Shown here piece by piece: positions 35,143 to 46,300 of a stretch of 64,000 nucleotides of DNA. Origin of the DNA: Sebastes aleutianus (lineage: Eukaryota; Chordata; Actinopteri; Perciformes; Sebastidae). The notes below the pieces were generated by a model, which did no database searches, was not told where the DNA came from, and worked only from the letters and a program-made list of their open reading frames with translations. Within the stretch, counting starts at the first letter, position 1. Each line of letters starts with the position of its first letter. Where the stretch lies: the NCBI GenBank assembly GCA_916700875.1, contig CAKAKS010000074.1, positions 1,103,732 to 1,167,731 on the forward strand, given 5' to 3'. The position numbers and the translations under genes are program-made.

Positions 35143-35999
35143 ATTATTATTATTATTATTATTTTATTTATTTATTCATTCATTTATTTTAACAAAAGAA
35201 CGGAAAACAAAAGTATGGACATAAAAATAAAAAAATAGATAGATAGAAAAGTATTATACAATTTTTATATACAATGATTTTTTATATATAGATACATATC
35301 AACACTAGAGATAATATCTATAGTATACAAAATATAAAGAATATATTAGAATACACTAATAAATATACCAGACTACTACAAGCTTAGAAAATATAAAATA
35401 TGAACATAGACTAACAATAATATACTATATACAGCAGCAAAGTGTGCAATGAAATACTATATATTAGAAAAGTGTGCAAGTTACAATTTTTCTTTAAAAT
35501 AAAATTAAATGAGGTAGTAAAATGAGTAAAATTTCACATGTGCAAGATTATTACAGGACTAAAACAGAATGGAGTGTTTTATCATTTATTTATTTATTTA
35601 TTATTATCATTTATTATTATCTTTTAAAATTTTTAAACTTACAAAACCAGTATTTTTCTCTATAATAAAGTATCTAAACAACCACCATAATACAATCAAT
35701 AAATAAACGCACCATAATACAATAAAAACTAGACTACTACAATTAGCTTAGAAAATATAAAATATTAACATAGAATAACAATGACATACTATATATTAGA
35801 AAAGTGTGCAAGTTACAATTTTTCTTTAAAATAAAATGAAATGAGGTAGTAAACCAATGTGTTTTATTTAGTTTGTATTATTTATATATATATTTTTAAA
35901 AATGTACATACAAAAACAGTATTTTTCTCTATAATAATGTATCCAAACTACCACCATAATACAATCAATAAATAAAGGATGCTCTCTGAGCTCTGTCTG
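33420..35999. other. AT-rich intergenic with retroelement-like and duplicated segments
   Basis: No gene. 33870-33925 is (AT)n. 34780-34952 resembles a LINE-like tail (GAAGGAACCTGAGACCAAAG ... GACAAATAAAGAATCTTGAA), found inverted at 39330-39480. 35100-35165 is (GTT)n/(ATT)n. 35365-35707 and 35723-35978 are diverged direct copies sharing AGAAAAGTGTGCAAGTTACA and CAACCACCATAATACAATCA. Confidence 0.65.
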
Positions 36000-36240
36000 T
36001 GGTGACGTGTACCGTGATGACGTAGCTGGACGTGCTCCGTGACAACACGTCAGGTTGCTAGGGTAGTTAGCTGGTGAGCTAGCTGGAGAGCTAGCTGCAC
36101 CTAGCGGAGCAGAAGATGCTGTTAGAGAAACATCCCGGTGTTCTACCCGGCAGAAACACAACCAACAAGGACTCACAGAGATGAATCTACTACACCAGAT
36201 ACTATAAAGACCGAACCGGAACCGAGACGACAGGAGACCC
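36000..36240 (+). promoter_or_regulatory. candidate ptpdc1 promoter and 5' UTR exon
   Basis: This CpG-rich block in AT-rich surroundings has CRE-like GATGACGTAG and GACGTG motifs and ends at a strong donor, GAGACCC|GTGAGTGAG (36240/36241). The first coding exon of ptpdc1 has an acceptor just upstream of its ATG, so a 5' UTR exon is needed, and this is the best candidate between barx1 and 43 kb. Alternatively it is unrelated CpG-rich DNA or the start of a non-coding transcript. The GCTAGC/GCTAAC-rich sequence after it is typical of repeat-like fish introns. Confidence 0.45.
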
Positions 36241-36370
36241 GTGAGTGAGGCCTTCACTAGCCGCTATGCTAAGCTAACTATGCTAACTACCGTTAATATA
36301 ACACAGGAAGCTAACGAGCCAACGGCTAGCATTAGCATTAGCATCAGCTAGGTGTTCAGCATCAGCACCA

Positions 36371-38577
36371 CCAGACTCTAGCGGCACTGTGTGATGTAGG
36401 ACGTGTCCGGTGCTATTAGTGCAGACTCTAACGGCACTGTGTGATGTAGGACGTGTCCGGTGCTACTAGTGCAGACTCTAGCGGCACTGTGTGATGTAGG
36501 ACGTGTCCGGTGCTATTAGTGCAGACTCTAGCGGCACTGTGTGATGTAGGACGTGTCCGGTGCTATTAGTGCAGACTCTAGCGGCACTGTGTGATGTAGG
36601 ACGTGTCCGGTGCTACTAGTGCAGACTCTAACGGCACTGTGTGATGTAGGACGTGTCCGGTGCTACTAGTGCAGACTCTAGCGGCACTGTGTGATGTAGG
36701 ACGTGTCCGGTGCTACTAGTGCAGACTCTAGCGGCACTGTGTGATGTAGGACGTGTCCGGTGCTACTAGTGCAGACTCTAGCGGCACTGTGTGATGTAGG
36801 ACGTGTCCGGTGCTACTAGTGCAGACTCTAGCGGCACTGTGTGATGTAGGACGTGTCCGGTGCTACTAGTGCAGACTCTAGCGGTACTGTGTGATGTAGG
36901 ACGTGTCCGGTGCTACTAGTGCAGACTCTAGCGGCACTGTGTGATGTAGGACGTGTCCGGTGCTACTAGTGCAGACTCTAGCGGCACTGTGTGATGTAGG
37001 ACGTGTCCGGTGCTACTAGTGCAGACTCTAACGGCACTGTGTGATGTAGGACGTGTCCGGTGCTACTAGTGCAGACTCTAGCGGCACTGTGTGATGTAGG
37101 ACGTGTCCGGTGCTACTAGTGCAGACTCTAGCGGCACTGTGTGATGTAGGACGTGTCCGGTGCTACTAGTGCAGACTCTAACGGCACTGTGTGATGTAGG
37201 ACGTGTCCGGTGCTACTAGTGCAGACTCTAGCGGCACTGTGTGATGTAGGACGTGTCCGGTGCTACTAGTGCAGACTCTAGCGGCACTGTGTGATGTAGG
37301 ACGTGTCCGGTGCTATTAGTGCAGACTCTAGCGGCACTGTGTGATGTAGGACGTGTCCGGTGCTACTAGTGCAGACTCTAGCGGCACTGTGTGATGTAGG
37401 ACGTGTCCGGTGCTACTAGTGCAGACTCTAGCGGCACTGTGTGATGTAGGACGTGTCCGGTGCTACTAGTGCAGACTCTAGCGGCACTGTGTGATGTAGG
37501 ACGTGTCCGGTGCTATTAGTGCAGACTCTAGCGGCACTGTGTGATGTAGGACGTGTCCGGTGCTACTAGTGCAGACTCTAGCGGCACTGTGTGATGTAGG
37601 ATGTGTCCGGTGCTACTAGTGCAGACTCTAGCGGCACTGTGTGATGTAGGACGTGTCCGGTGCTACTAGTGCAGACTCTAGCGGCACTGTGTGATGTAGG
37701 ACGTGTCCGGTGCTATTAGTGCAGACTCTAACGGCACTGTGTGATGTAGGACGTGTCCGGTGCTATTAGTGCAGACTCTAACGGCACTGTGTGATGTAGG
37801 ACGTGTCCGGTGCTATTAGTGCAGACTCTAACGGCACTGTGTGATGTAGGACGTGTCCGGTGCTACTAGTGCAGACTCTAGCGGCACTGTGTGATGTAGG
37901 ACGTGTCCGGTGCTACTAGTGCAGACTCTAGCGGCACTGTGTGATGTAGGACGTGTCCGGTGCTACTAGTGCAGACTCTAGCGGCACTGTGTGATGTAGG
38001 ACGTGTCCGGTGCTACTAGTGCAGACTCTAGCGGCACTGTGTGATGTAGGACGTGTCCGGTGCTATTAGTGCAGACTCTAACGGCACTGTGTGATGTAGG
38101 ACGTGTCCGGTGCTACTAGTGCAGACTCTAACGGCACTGTTGTGTGATGTAGGACGTGTCCGGTGCTACTAGTGCAGACTCTAGCGGCACTGTGTGATGT
38201 AGGACGTGTCCGGTGCTACTAGTGCAGACTCTAGCGGCACTGTGTGATGTAGGACGTGTCCGGTGCTACTAGTGCAGACTCTAGCGGCACTGTGTGATGT
38301 AGGACGTGTCCGGTGCTATTAGTGCAGACTCTAACGGCACTGTGTGATGTAGGACGTGTCCGGTGCTACTAGTGCAGACTCTAACGGCACTGTTGTGTGA
38401 TGTAGGACGTGTCCGGTGCTACTAGTGCAGACTCTAGCGGCACTGTGTGATGTAGGACGTGTCCGGTGCTACTAGTGCAGACTCTAGCGGCACTGTGTGA
38501 TGTAGGACGTGTCCGGTGCTATTAGTGCAGACTCTAGCGGTACTGTGTGATGTAGGACGTGTCCGGTGCTATTAGTG
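36371..38577. repeat. 50-bp CpG-bearing minisatellite (VNTR), 44 copies
   Basis: The unit is GCAGACTCTAGCGGCACTGT followed by GTGATGTAGGACGTGTCCGG and TGCTACTAGT. Copies vary at two main sites (GCGG or ACGG; CTACTAG or CTATTAG). Two copies carry an extra TGT (38138 and 38391). Each unit has three CpGs and an ACGTG core. It lies 130 bp after the candidate ptpdc1 5' exon, inside its presumed first intron. Confidence 0.98.
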
Positions 38578-41561
38578 CTTTTAAAAGGCTCTCATATTAT
38601 TGTATAAGAGACATATTGCTCTTGTGTCTCTTGTGTGTTCTTCACTTCATCAAGATTCAAGAGTCTTATTTGCCATTGTCACATAAGAACATGTGAATTG
38701 TAGTTTACACCAGCTAGAGTCAGCTTTAAGAAAAGAATAAAGGTAGAAAAGGCACAAGGTAATTACAGTACAAATTAAGTATCACATTCAACTCAACACA
38801 ATAAATAAATAAATAAATAATTAAAATATAAAACGCCCTCAGTGTAGTCAATAAATAAACTAAACTACCCTCTGCATAGGCACAATACTAATATACAGTA
38901 TATATATATATATATGCTCCATGACCATGTTAAAAGAACTTGTAACTCTCAAAAATATCATCATCATCATCATCATGTCACTTGAATGAGCAGATGAAGT
39001 CCTGTATCAAAGATGTGTAACATGGATAACAGGCCTGTATCATGGCAGAGACAGACCTTTGTCATAAGAAAAGCACAGGTGTAATAATAACATTAATGAT
39101 GGCTCTTCTCCATCAGCACCAGGCCTGGCACACTTTAAATCATAGTAACCATGAATAATGTCATTAAATTACACCTGTACATCTTCCTGTCATGACAAGT
39201 CAGAGCTCTATTTACTAAGTAGTGCATCATATTTACTGTCTGAATCCTATAGGCTACTATAGTGTCCTTTATCAGTGAGTCAGTGATGATGTTAAACTCT
39301 CATCTTACTGCTCACTGTTCACTGAACTCAAGTTTCAAGGTTCTTTTCTTTGTCATTTGTCGATTCCAGCAAAGCAAAGTCATTGCCAGTGAAAATGTCT
39401 TTAGTCTCTCAGGTTCCTTCATCAATGCTCATAAAATACGTATATATAAAAGGGGAAATAACACAAGTAAATGTAAAAGCAAAATGATAATCTAAGACAT
39501 AAAATAGTGCAGTTAAAATAAATATACACATAAGTAAGTATATTATAGTAATGTAAATATAATTATGTTATTTTGTTGAAGACAGTATTCCAGAGGGGAA
39601 AACAGAATATAAACAGGATGTAGTATGTATATGCATGATGAGAAGTAAAATATGTAAACAGAGGTGTAAACAGGAATGTACCATGTAATAATGAGAAGTA
39701 CTAAAAATCTATATATATGCAGAGATGTAGACAGGAATGTAGTTTGCTGTGGTCACTTGGTTAACTATTGAGAACACGTGGTTACTGGCCTGTAACTCGT
39801 ATCCTCTGTGCAGCGTTGCCGTCTTTTACTGAGGAAAATCCACGACTGAAACTCAAGACATTTTGCACAAATGTCCTGTAAACAGAGTATTAAGCTGCGT
39901 TTTTAACATAATGTATTTTTCTAAATATTACTTACCAAATATTTCTCTTCAGTCTTTAAATTTCCCAGCCCCCTGAGGGACATACTAAAATGTCTCACAT
40001 ACTGTTTCAGCGTACTAAATAGCATGTTAGTGTGGAATTTTGGACGCAACCTACTAAATTTTACTACTACTACTACTACTACTACTACTATTACAGTTTG
40101 TCACCTTTTTACATTACTTCCTATAATTAAATGGGTTACTTATGATTTGCCCCTATCATTCCCACACATGCACTGAAATGGAGACAAATTTTTGTGGAAA
40201 AAAAATAATTCAAAGTTCACAGTTTATAACTTGTTAATACCTTCTTTTGCTAGCTAGCTGTTATCATGTGGGATGTAGCTTGATTGAGCATGTTATTGCT
40301 AATTGAGGAGTTTTAATTCATGTATTTCCATTCATTCTTTATTATGAAACATTTCTTTTATATATTAGTTGTTCACTTTAAACCTTAAGTTTTCACACAG
40401 CCCACGTTGTCGGCTCGAAATGCCAGAGTACTTTTCCCCCATTAGTTAACTTGCTAGCTAGCTAACTCACCCCTGGCACATTTTATATTGTATGTATTTG
40501 ACAAATTATTGGATTTATTTGGCAAATGAATGGATTATGTCTGTTTATGATGTTGTAAAAGGTTTGTTTCTATCTGCATATGACATGGTAAATACAGCCT
40601 GAGAAAAATAACTGCTATTTCCTGTTAATTCCCATGGGAAGTTTCCTCCTTGAATATTCCCAGAAATTTGCAACCCTATCTGTAGTTCAGACACGTTTAG
40701 ATTAAACACGGTGTGAGGAGCACCATCTCGTTGGGCCATATTTCTTTATTAACACACTCAGTGGAAATGACTCTCACATCCCACTCTCATCAGCAGCATC
40801 ACTGAGAGACATTCACACCATCTCTCTCATGTCCACCAACACGCCGGCGTCCCACTGGACACGAGCGTATGGATCCACCACAAATGTGTGAAGTGTTTTG
40901 GTTCATTTGTTCCTGATCAGTGGCAGAGAGTGAAGAGATTTATTTGTAGCCTCTATATTAGCTCAGTTTCATATAATTGTTAATATTTGATGCACTTACG
41001 TCACATTTGTCACGAAGAGCACCTTCTCATTCACCGGCTTGTTATCAAGAGCTTCCTATAAACAATGCCAAGTGGTGTCGGGCTCCAGCGGGACAGACTG
41101 CTCACGGCGGATTGGATAGGCTTCTTTCCGGGCCGTAATGTTGGAAGCAGTTCAACCGGTGTCATACTAGGGTTTGGTGCCATATTAGTTTGTAACAAGA
41201 AGTGTGGATTACAGTGTAAAAGTCCCAAAACAGCTGCTGATGGAAAAAGACAGCCTCTAACTTTACACCATCAATATTCATCGACTACAGAAGCTTTACT
41301 CTTAACAGGAGTGGCATAGTGACATACATGTGACCTTCTCTGACGCTGCTAAAGATGTTTTTCAATCACAATTTCTCACCTTTTTACAGAGAAACAATGA
41401 TTAGCAGATAAAGCTCTAACCCAGACAAAGTATACAAAGTCTATTCTTTAGATATGGGCCCTTATATAAACCACTGTCCTTGCATTATGTACAAAAACAC
41501 TTATTTTCAGGTTGTTTGATGAATCAGTAAATGTCTACACAAGACCTCAAAGAATATATGG

Positions 41562-42172
41562 CCGTTTAAAAGCTAGAGTGAAGATCCTGGTATCGTATGA
41601 AACTAGAAAACCTGATGAATCCATCGGTACCAACCATGTCATACCAGCTTGTAGTGAAGGAGGTTAAATAACGCTCCAAACTTACGCTAAATTTTGGTGA
41701 GGAAAAACTGTCATGGCCATGTTCAAAGGGGTCCCTTGACCTCTGACCTCCAGATCAGTGAATGTAAATGGGTTCTATGGGTACCCGCGAGTCTCCCCTT
41801 TACAGACATGCCCACTTTATGATCATCACATGCAGTTTGGGTCAAGTCATAGTCAAGTCAGCACACTGACACACTGACAGCTGTTGTTGCCTGTTGGGCT
41901 GCAGTTTGCCATGTTATGATTGGAGCATATTGTTTTATGCTAAATGCAGTACCTGTGAGGGTTTCTGGATCAATATCTGTCATTGTTTTGTGTTGTTAAT
42001 TGATTTACAATAATAAATATATATATACATTTGCATAAAGCAGCATATTTGTCCACTCCCATGTTGATAAGAGGATTAAATACTTGACAAATCTCCCTTT
42101 AAGGTACATTTAGAACAGATAGAAATGTGTGATTAATCGCGATTAGATATTTTAATCGATTGACAGCCTATG
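41562..42172 (+). mobile_element. AGGGCTGTCAA family, copy 4
   Basis: Forward copy lacking its left end. It shares GGGTTCTATGGGTACCC, GTTTCTGGATCAATATCTGT and CATTTGCATAAAGCAGCATA with copies 1 and 2, and ends TTTTAATCGATTGACAGCC. Confidence 0.8.
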
Positions 42173-42212
42173 TCCATAGTTGATTGCGACTAATGGTCAG
42201 TTTTTCCTTCGC

Positions 42213-42418
42213 GACCAGCTAGTATGACATGGTTGGTACCGATGGATTCATCAGGTTTTTTAGTTTCATATGATACCAATATCTTCACTCTAGCTTTAAA
42301 ACTGAGCTGAACTACAACCTAAAAATCACAAGTTGTGTTAATGCGTTAAAGAAATGAGTGGCGTTAAAACTAATTTGTGTTAATGTGTTATTATTGTGTT
42401 AACTTTGACAGCCCTAAT
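42213..42418 (-). mobile_element. AGGGCTGTCAA family, left-end fragment in reverse
   Basis: Reverse-oriented left 200 bp of the family, ending TTAACTTTGACAGCCCTAAT, the intact left TIR. Its placement next to copy 4 makes a compound structure with inverted ends. Confidence 0.8.
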
Positions 42419-43274
42419 ATATGTACAGTATATACACTCTTTATTCTTTGATCAAGCCGTCCTAATCGACTTTATCAAAAAGGAAGGAAAAAGCAAAGGT
42501 CATGGAATCATTCGCCCATCAAAAAGTCAGCATGTGCAGTGCAGCGACCCTGCTCAATAGTTAATGAACCACAGTGAGGAGCTGTATAAAGGTGCAGAGT
42601 TTCACTCCTGCAACACCAGTTAGCACAAGTGATGAGGCCCATTAGAGCTTCGGCTGTAACGTGAGAGACGGTTGGTCCCCGGAGTTAAACTGACACACTG
42701 GGAGATCTCTGTGACACAACAACGCTGATATCAGGCTACATAAATCAGATGTGCAAGTCAAGAGGTATTACACAATAGCAGGTGGATGTGTTGGCTTGAA
42801 TAATAGATGAGTGTGGCATCAGCCCAATGAAACAGGAGGAGTTTGTGTAAAGTATTCTAACTGGTTACTATTGAGATGTGGTTGTAGCTGAGTGTGATGA
42901 TGCTCATCCCTCGCCGCCCCGCGTGGGTGCTGCTGACGACAGTGTGGTTTGTAACTCGGCACCGTGGATCTCAGCTGTGCTCCCACCGTTGTCCCCAGGC
43001 CCGGCCCACCTGCTCCCAGAGGTGCCGTGGTCAGACTGACACACGAGCTGCCGACATGGTGGCTCACTTTGCACATTTCCCTCTCTCCCCCCTCTCTCTC
43101 CCCTGGGTCATCTTGCCAGGCAACGCCGCTCACGCTCCTCATATCTCATTTGTGTGTGCACCTTGTTACCGTCTGCGTTATCAGCACAACCAAAGCTCCT
43201 GCTCGTGAGCTGTTTTCTATTTTGTTCATCTGCCTTTGACACACAATGTTTATTCCCACGTTTCAGCCCCTGCC

Positions 43275-43362
43275 ATGGCAGCTGGTGTCAGCATACTGAG
43301 TGACCTGCCTTACTCCGCGGGTGACGCTGGCAGTGGAGACATCAGCACGGAGATGGAGACAG
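43275..43362 (+). CDS. ptpdc1: ptpdc1 coding exon 1 (short N-terminal isoform)
   Basis: The sequence CCATGGCAGCTGGTG gives MAAGVSILSDLPYSAGDAGS and continues to a donor ACAG|GTAAGAAA, ending in phase 1. A TTTCAG acceptor just upstream (43261-43266) implies a separate 5' UTR exon further 5'. Confidence 0.85.
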
Positions 43363-46300
43363 GTAAGAAAGCTCTGCAACACAAACACAACACAGGAAAA
43401 GCTTCTTGGTAGGGAAACAAACAAACGTGATTTATTTGTTATGAGAAGATTTGTTATTTATGTAGCTGGATATTAGGTTTACTGTGAAGTGGATCTAAAT
43501 CTATTATCTGACAAGGATTGATGCTGATGATAACTTTACAGGTTAAGAAACACCCATCCACTCCATTTACATCAATAAAAGAAAATACCAGTGTCTTTTT
43601 GTTATTGATGCTGGTTAGTAGTGATTCGTGAATAAGACACTTGTCATCATGGATGTGACAGATCACGTCTCTTTAAAAGACATAAACATGTCAGTATTGG
43701 CTAACCTGATTGGTATTTATAAGGCAAGTTTATTTTTTAATTATTTTCTATTCAATAATTAATTTCTTTATGATGCAGTCTGAGCTGAATCTTTAAACTT
43801 AAAGTTACTATGAGGAACTTTTAAATGGATATGAAACCGTCTCAATTTAATACTGAGGTCTCTATATGACCTATAAAAGTAAACAAGACCATCAGTGAGA
43901 AGCTATTTAATATTTAGTTATTCTTTATACTCGTCATCGGTGCCACCGGGTCGGATTCTGGCGAAATCATTGCAGGTTCACCAGAAACTCAGCTCAGACT
44001 CTAGCGGGGCCTCCGGCAGCGACCAGCTTGGAAAATGTTTATGTTAACTGTTTTTAGTTATTTGACCCAATAAAAACAAAGGGAAAAAGAAAACCTGATC
44101 ACAAAGGCCTCTATATCATATAACTGAAAAGCAACAACCTAAAAATTATAAAAGATATTCCATTATAAAGCACATGATAAAGTTCCTTGTCTGTTTTTAT
44201 ACACATACTGTAGGTTACATAGTGTTAAACCTGGGAACAAAATTCAGAATGTGATTTAGCCGTTTTTCTTCTTCAGTACATTTATGTGATGTTCTCTGAA
44301 TATGAATCCATTTCTCAGTTATTACCACAGAATATATTTCCCCTGTGAAATATTGAGTTCTGGATTATCCTCCTGTGAGCGTTATGAAATGTTCCAATCT
44401 TCATCCTCTGGTCCTGATTGTAAGACTAGATAATAAACCAGTTCAAGAAGAGAAGTAGAAACAGGTAGAAAAGAAAAGAAACTGATTTTCAGTGTAATTT
44501 ATTCTGTGTCAGTCATCTAACGCGTTCTGCTGCTGCAGCTCTCAGTCATCTCTGCTGGTCGTCAGTCAGCCTGCTGCTCCCACACACTGAGAGCAGCAGC
44601 ATCATTGATTCACCTTCTGGCTTCAGTCTGATGGTGGACGGACGGACGGACGGACTGGCTGCTGAATGGTTGAGCAGCTTCATGCACGATGTCATTAGTC
44701 TTAAACCAGTGGATGCAATTTATCCCAGTTACTGATATTCAAGTAAACAGTAATGTATGTATTTATTAACATTAACCTTAATAGTTATTGTTAGTAGTAG
44801 AAGACAATAGGCGTGATATTTTAAAATATATGTGCTCCATGAAACAATCCAGCTTTAATGTGAGGATGTCCTTGCCTTTTTTAGTTTCATTCGTAATCAG
44901 TTTAGTTTTGGGAAACTTTCAATACGCATATTGATTATTGGCATTATCTAGACTATTAGGTTAGGTTAGGTCAGGGGTCAGCCACCTGCGGCTCCAGAGC
45001 CACATGCGGCTCTTTAGCCCCTCTCCAGTGGCTTTGACAAAAAAATATATATGGAAATGAATATGGGTTATTTTTTAACATTATTGTTGTATAGTGTTTC
45101 TTACATTGTCCAATTGCTATACAAATAAAATTAACTTGACTATTAGTTCTCCTAATTATATAAAATTTTGTGTTACGTAAACCTCTGAGCTATTGTTGAT
45201 TCAATCAAAAGCAGTAGAACCACAATGATTAATCGATTAGTTGTCAACCATTAAATTAATCAAACTGTTTTGATAATCGATTAATCGGTTTGAGTAATTT
45301 TTTAAGAAAAAAAAGTCAAAATTTTCTGATTCCAGCTTCTTAAATGTGAATATTTTCTGGATTCTTTTCTCCTTTATGACAGTAAACAAGACATTTGAGG
45401 ATGTAATATCAATTGAATGCCGCTAAAAAGCTAAAATAGGCTCTTACTGTGTGACTCGATCCAAAAAAAGTAAGGAATTACAAACACTAACGTAGGCTAA
45501 CGGGAATAACTAAAGTATGTGAAGTGAAGGGACGGTCAACAGAAAATATCCCTGTTCTCTTTGTCTGACTCCTGCAGTCCAAGTGAACAGGTCAAAATAG
45601 GTGGAACCACACCCCCTCTGCCAATTACCAGAAGTGATGTTAACCAAAAGAACGTGTGCAGCCTAAACAAATAATAATAATAACGACAGGCTAAATACAC
45701 ACTTTGGCTCCTCCAGAGGACGTCATCTTGGGCTTTGGGAAATACTTATTGACCAAACTACTTATCGATTAATAGAGAAAATAATCAACAGATTAATCTA
45801 CCATGAAAATAATCGTTAGTTGCAGCTGTAGACATTTAGTGTTACGTAAACCCATTGGCCACTGTTGATGAAATCCAAAGCAGAAAAAGGTGTTTCAGTG
45901 TTAACAGTCATACGTGCTGTGTGTGCATGACCCTGAAGAGCAGAACACAACGACATATCACAGAACTTTATTCTCTTTTGTCGTTGTGTTTTGCACTTCA
46001 GGGCCACCGTACTGAACACCAGCAGATGTGCGGCGTTTTCCTCTTTTCATTAACAAGCCGCCTGCCTCAGATCTGTGTGTGTGTGTTTATCGGTGTGTGT
46101 AATTTGTGTGTGTCCAACATTCGCCCCCGTCCACCTCCCACTGACGACTTTGGAGATGGTTGTCATGGTGACACTTCAAATGCTGCTGATGAACTGATGG
46201 GTTGCATTTGCTTCTCTTTGCCAACGGGTGATTGTTGTGTGATGATTCACCGTGACGGGCGCAGGGCTGCTGAGCCGGGAGCTTTTGTTTAGTATAGAGA

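Larger units (their letters stand above)
38578..43266. other. presumed ptpdc1 intron 1: repeats and unique DNA
   Basis: Contains a retroelement-like tail at 38650-38700 and another at 39330-39480 (inverted copy of 34780-34952), (ACT)n at 40060-40090, and the two AGGGCTGTCAA-family copies at 41562-42418. 42890-43210 is GC-richer but its frames overlap on both strands without family features. No exon is supported. Confidence 0.55.

Noticed and set aside
35509..35850. let-7-like TGAGGTAGTA strings (about 35510 and 35845)
   Set aside because: Human PTPDC1 lies near a let-7 cluster as I recall, so I looked for it. These two strings sit in duplicated AT-rich repeats, diverge after ten bases and have no hairpin partner.
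36371..38577. CRISPR-like array
   Set aside because: Units are contiguous 50-bp copies without unique spacers, in a vertebrate genome; it is a VNTR.
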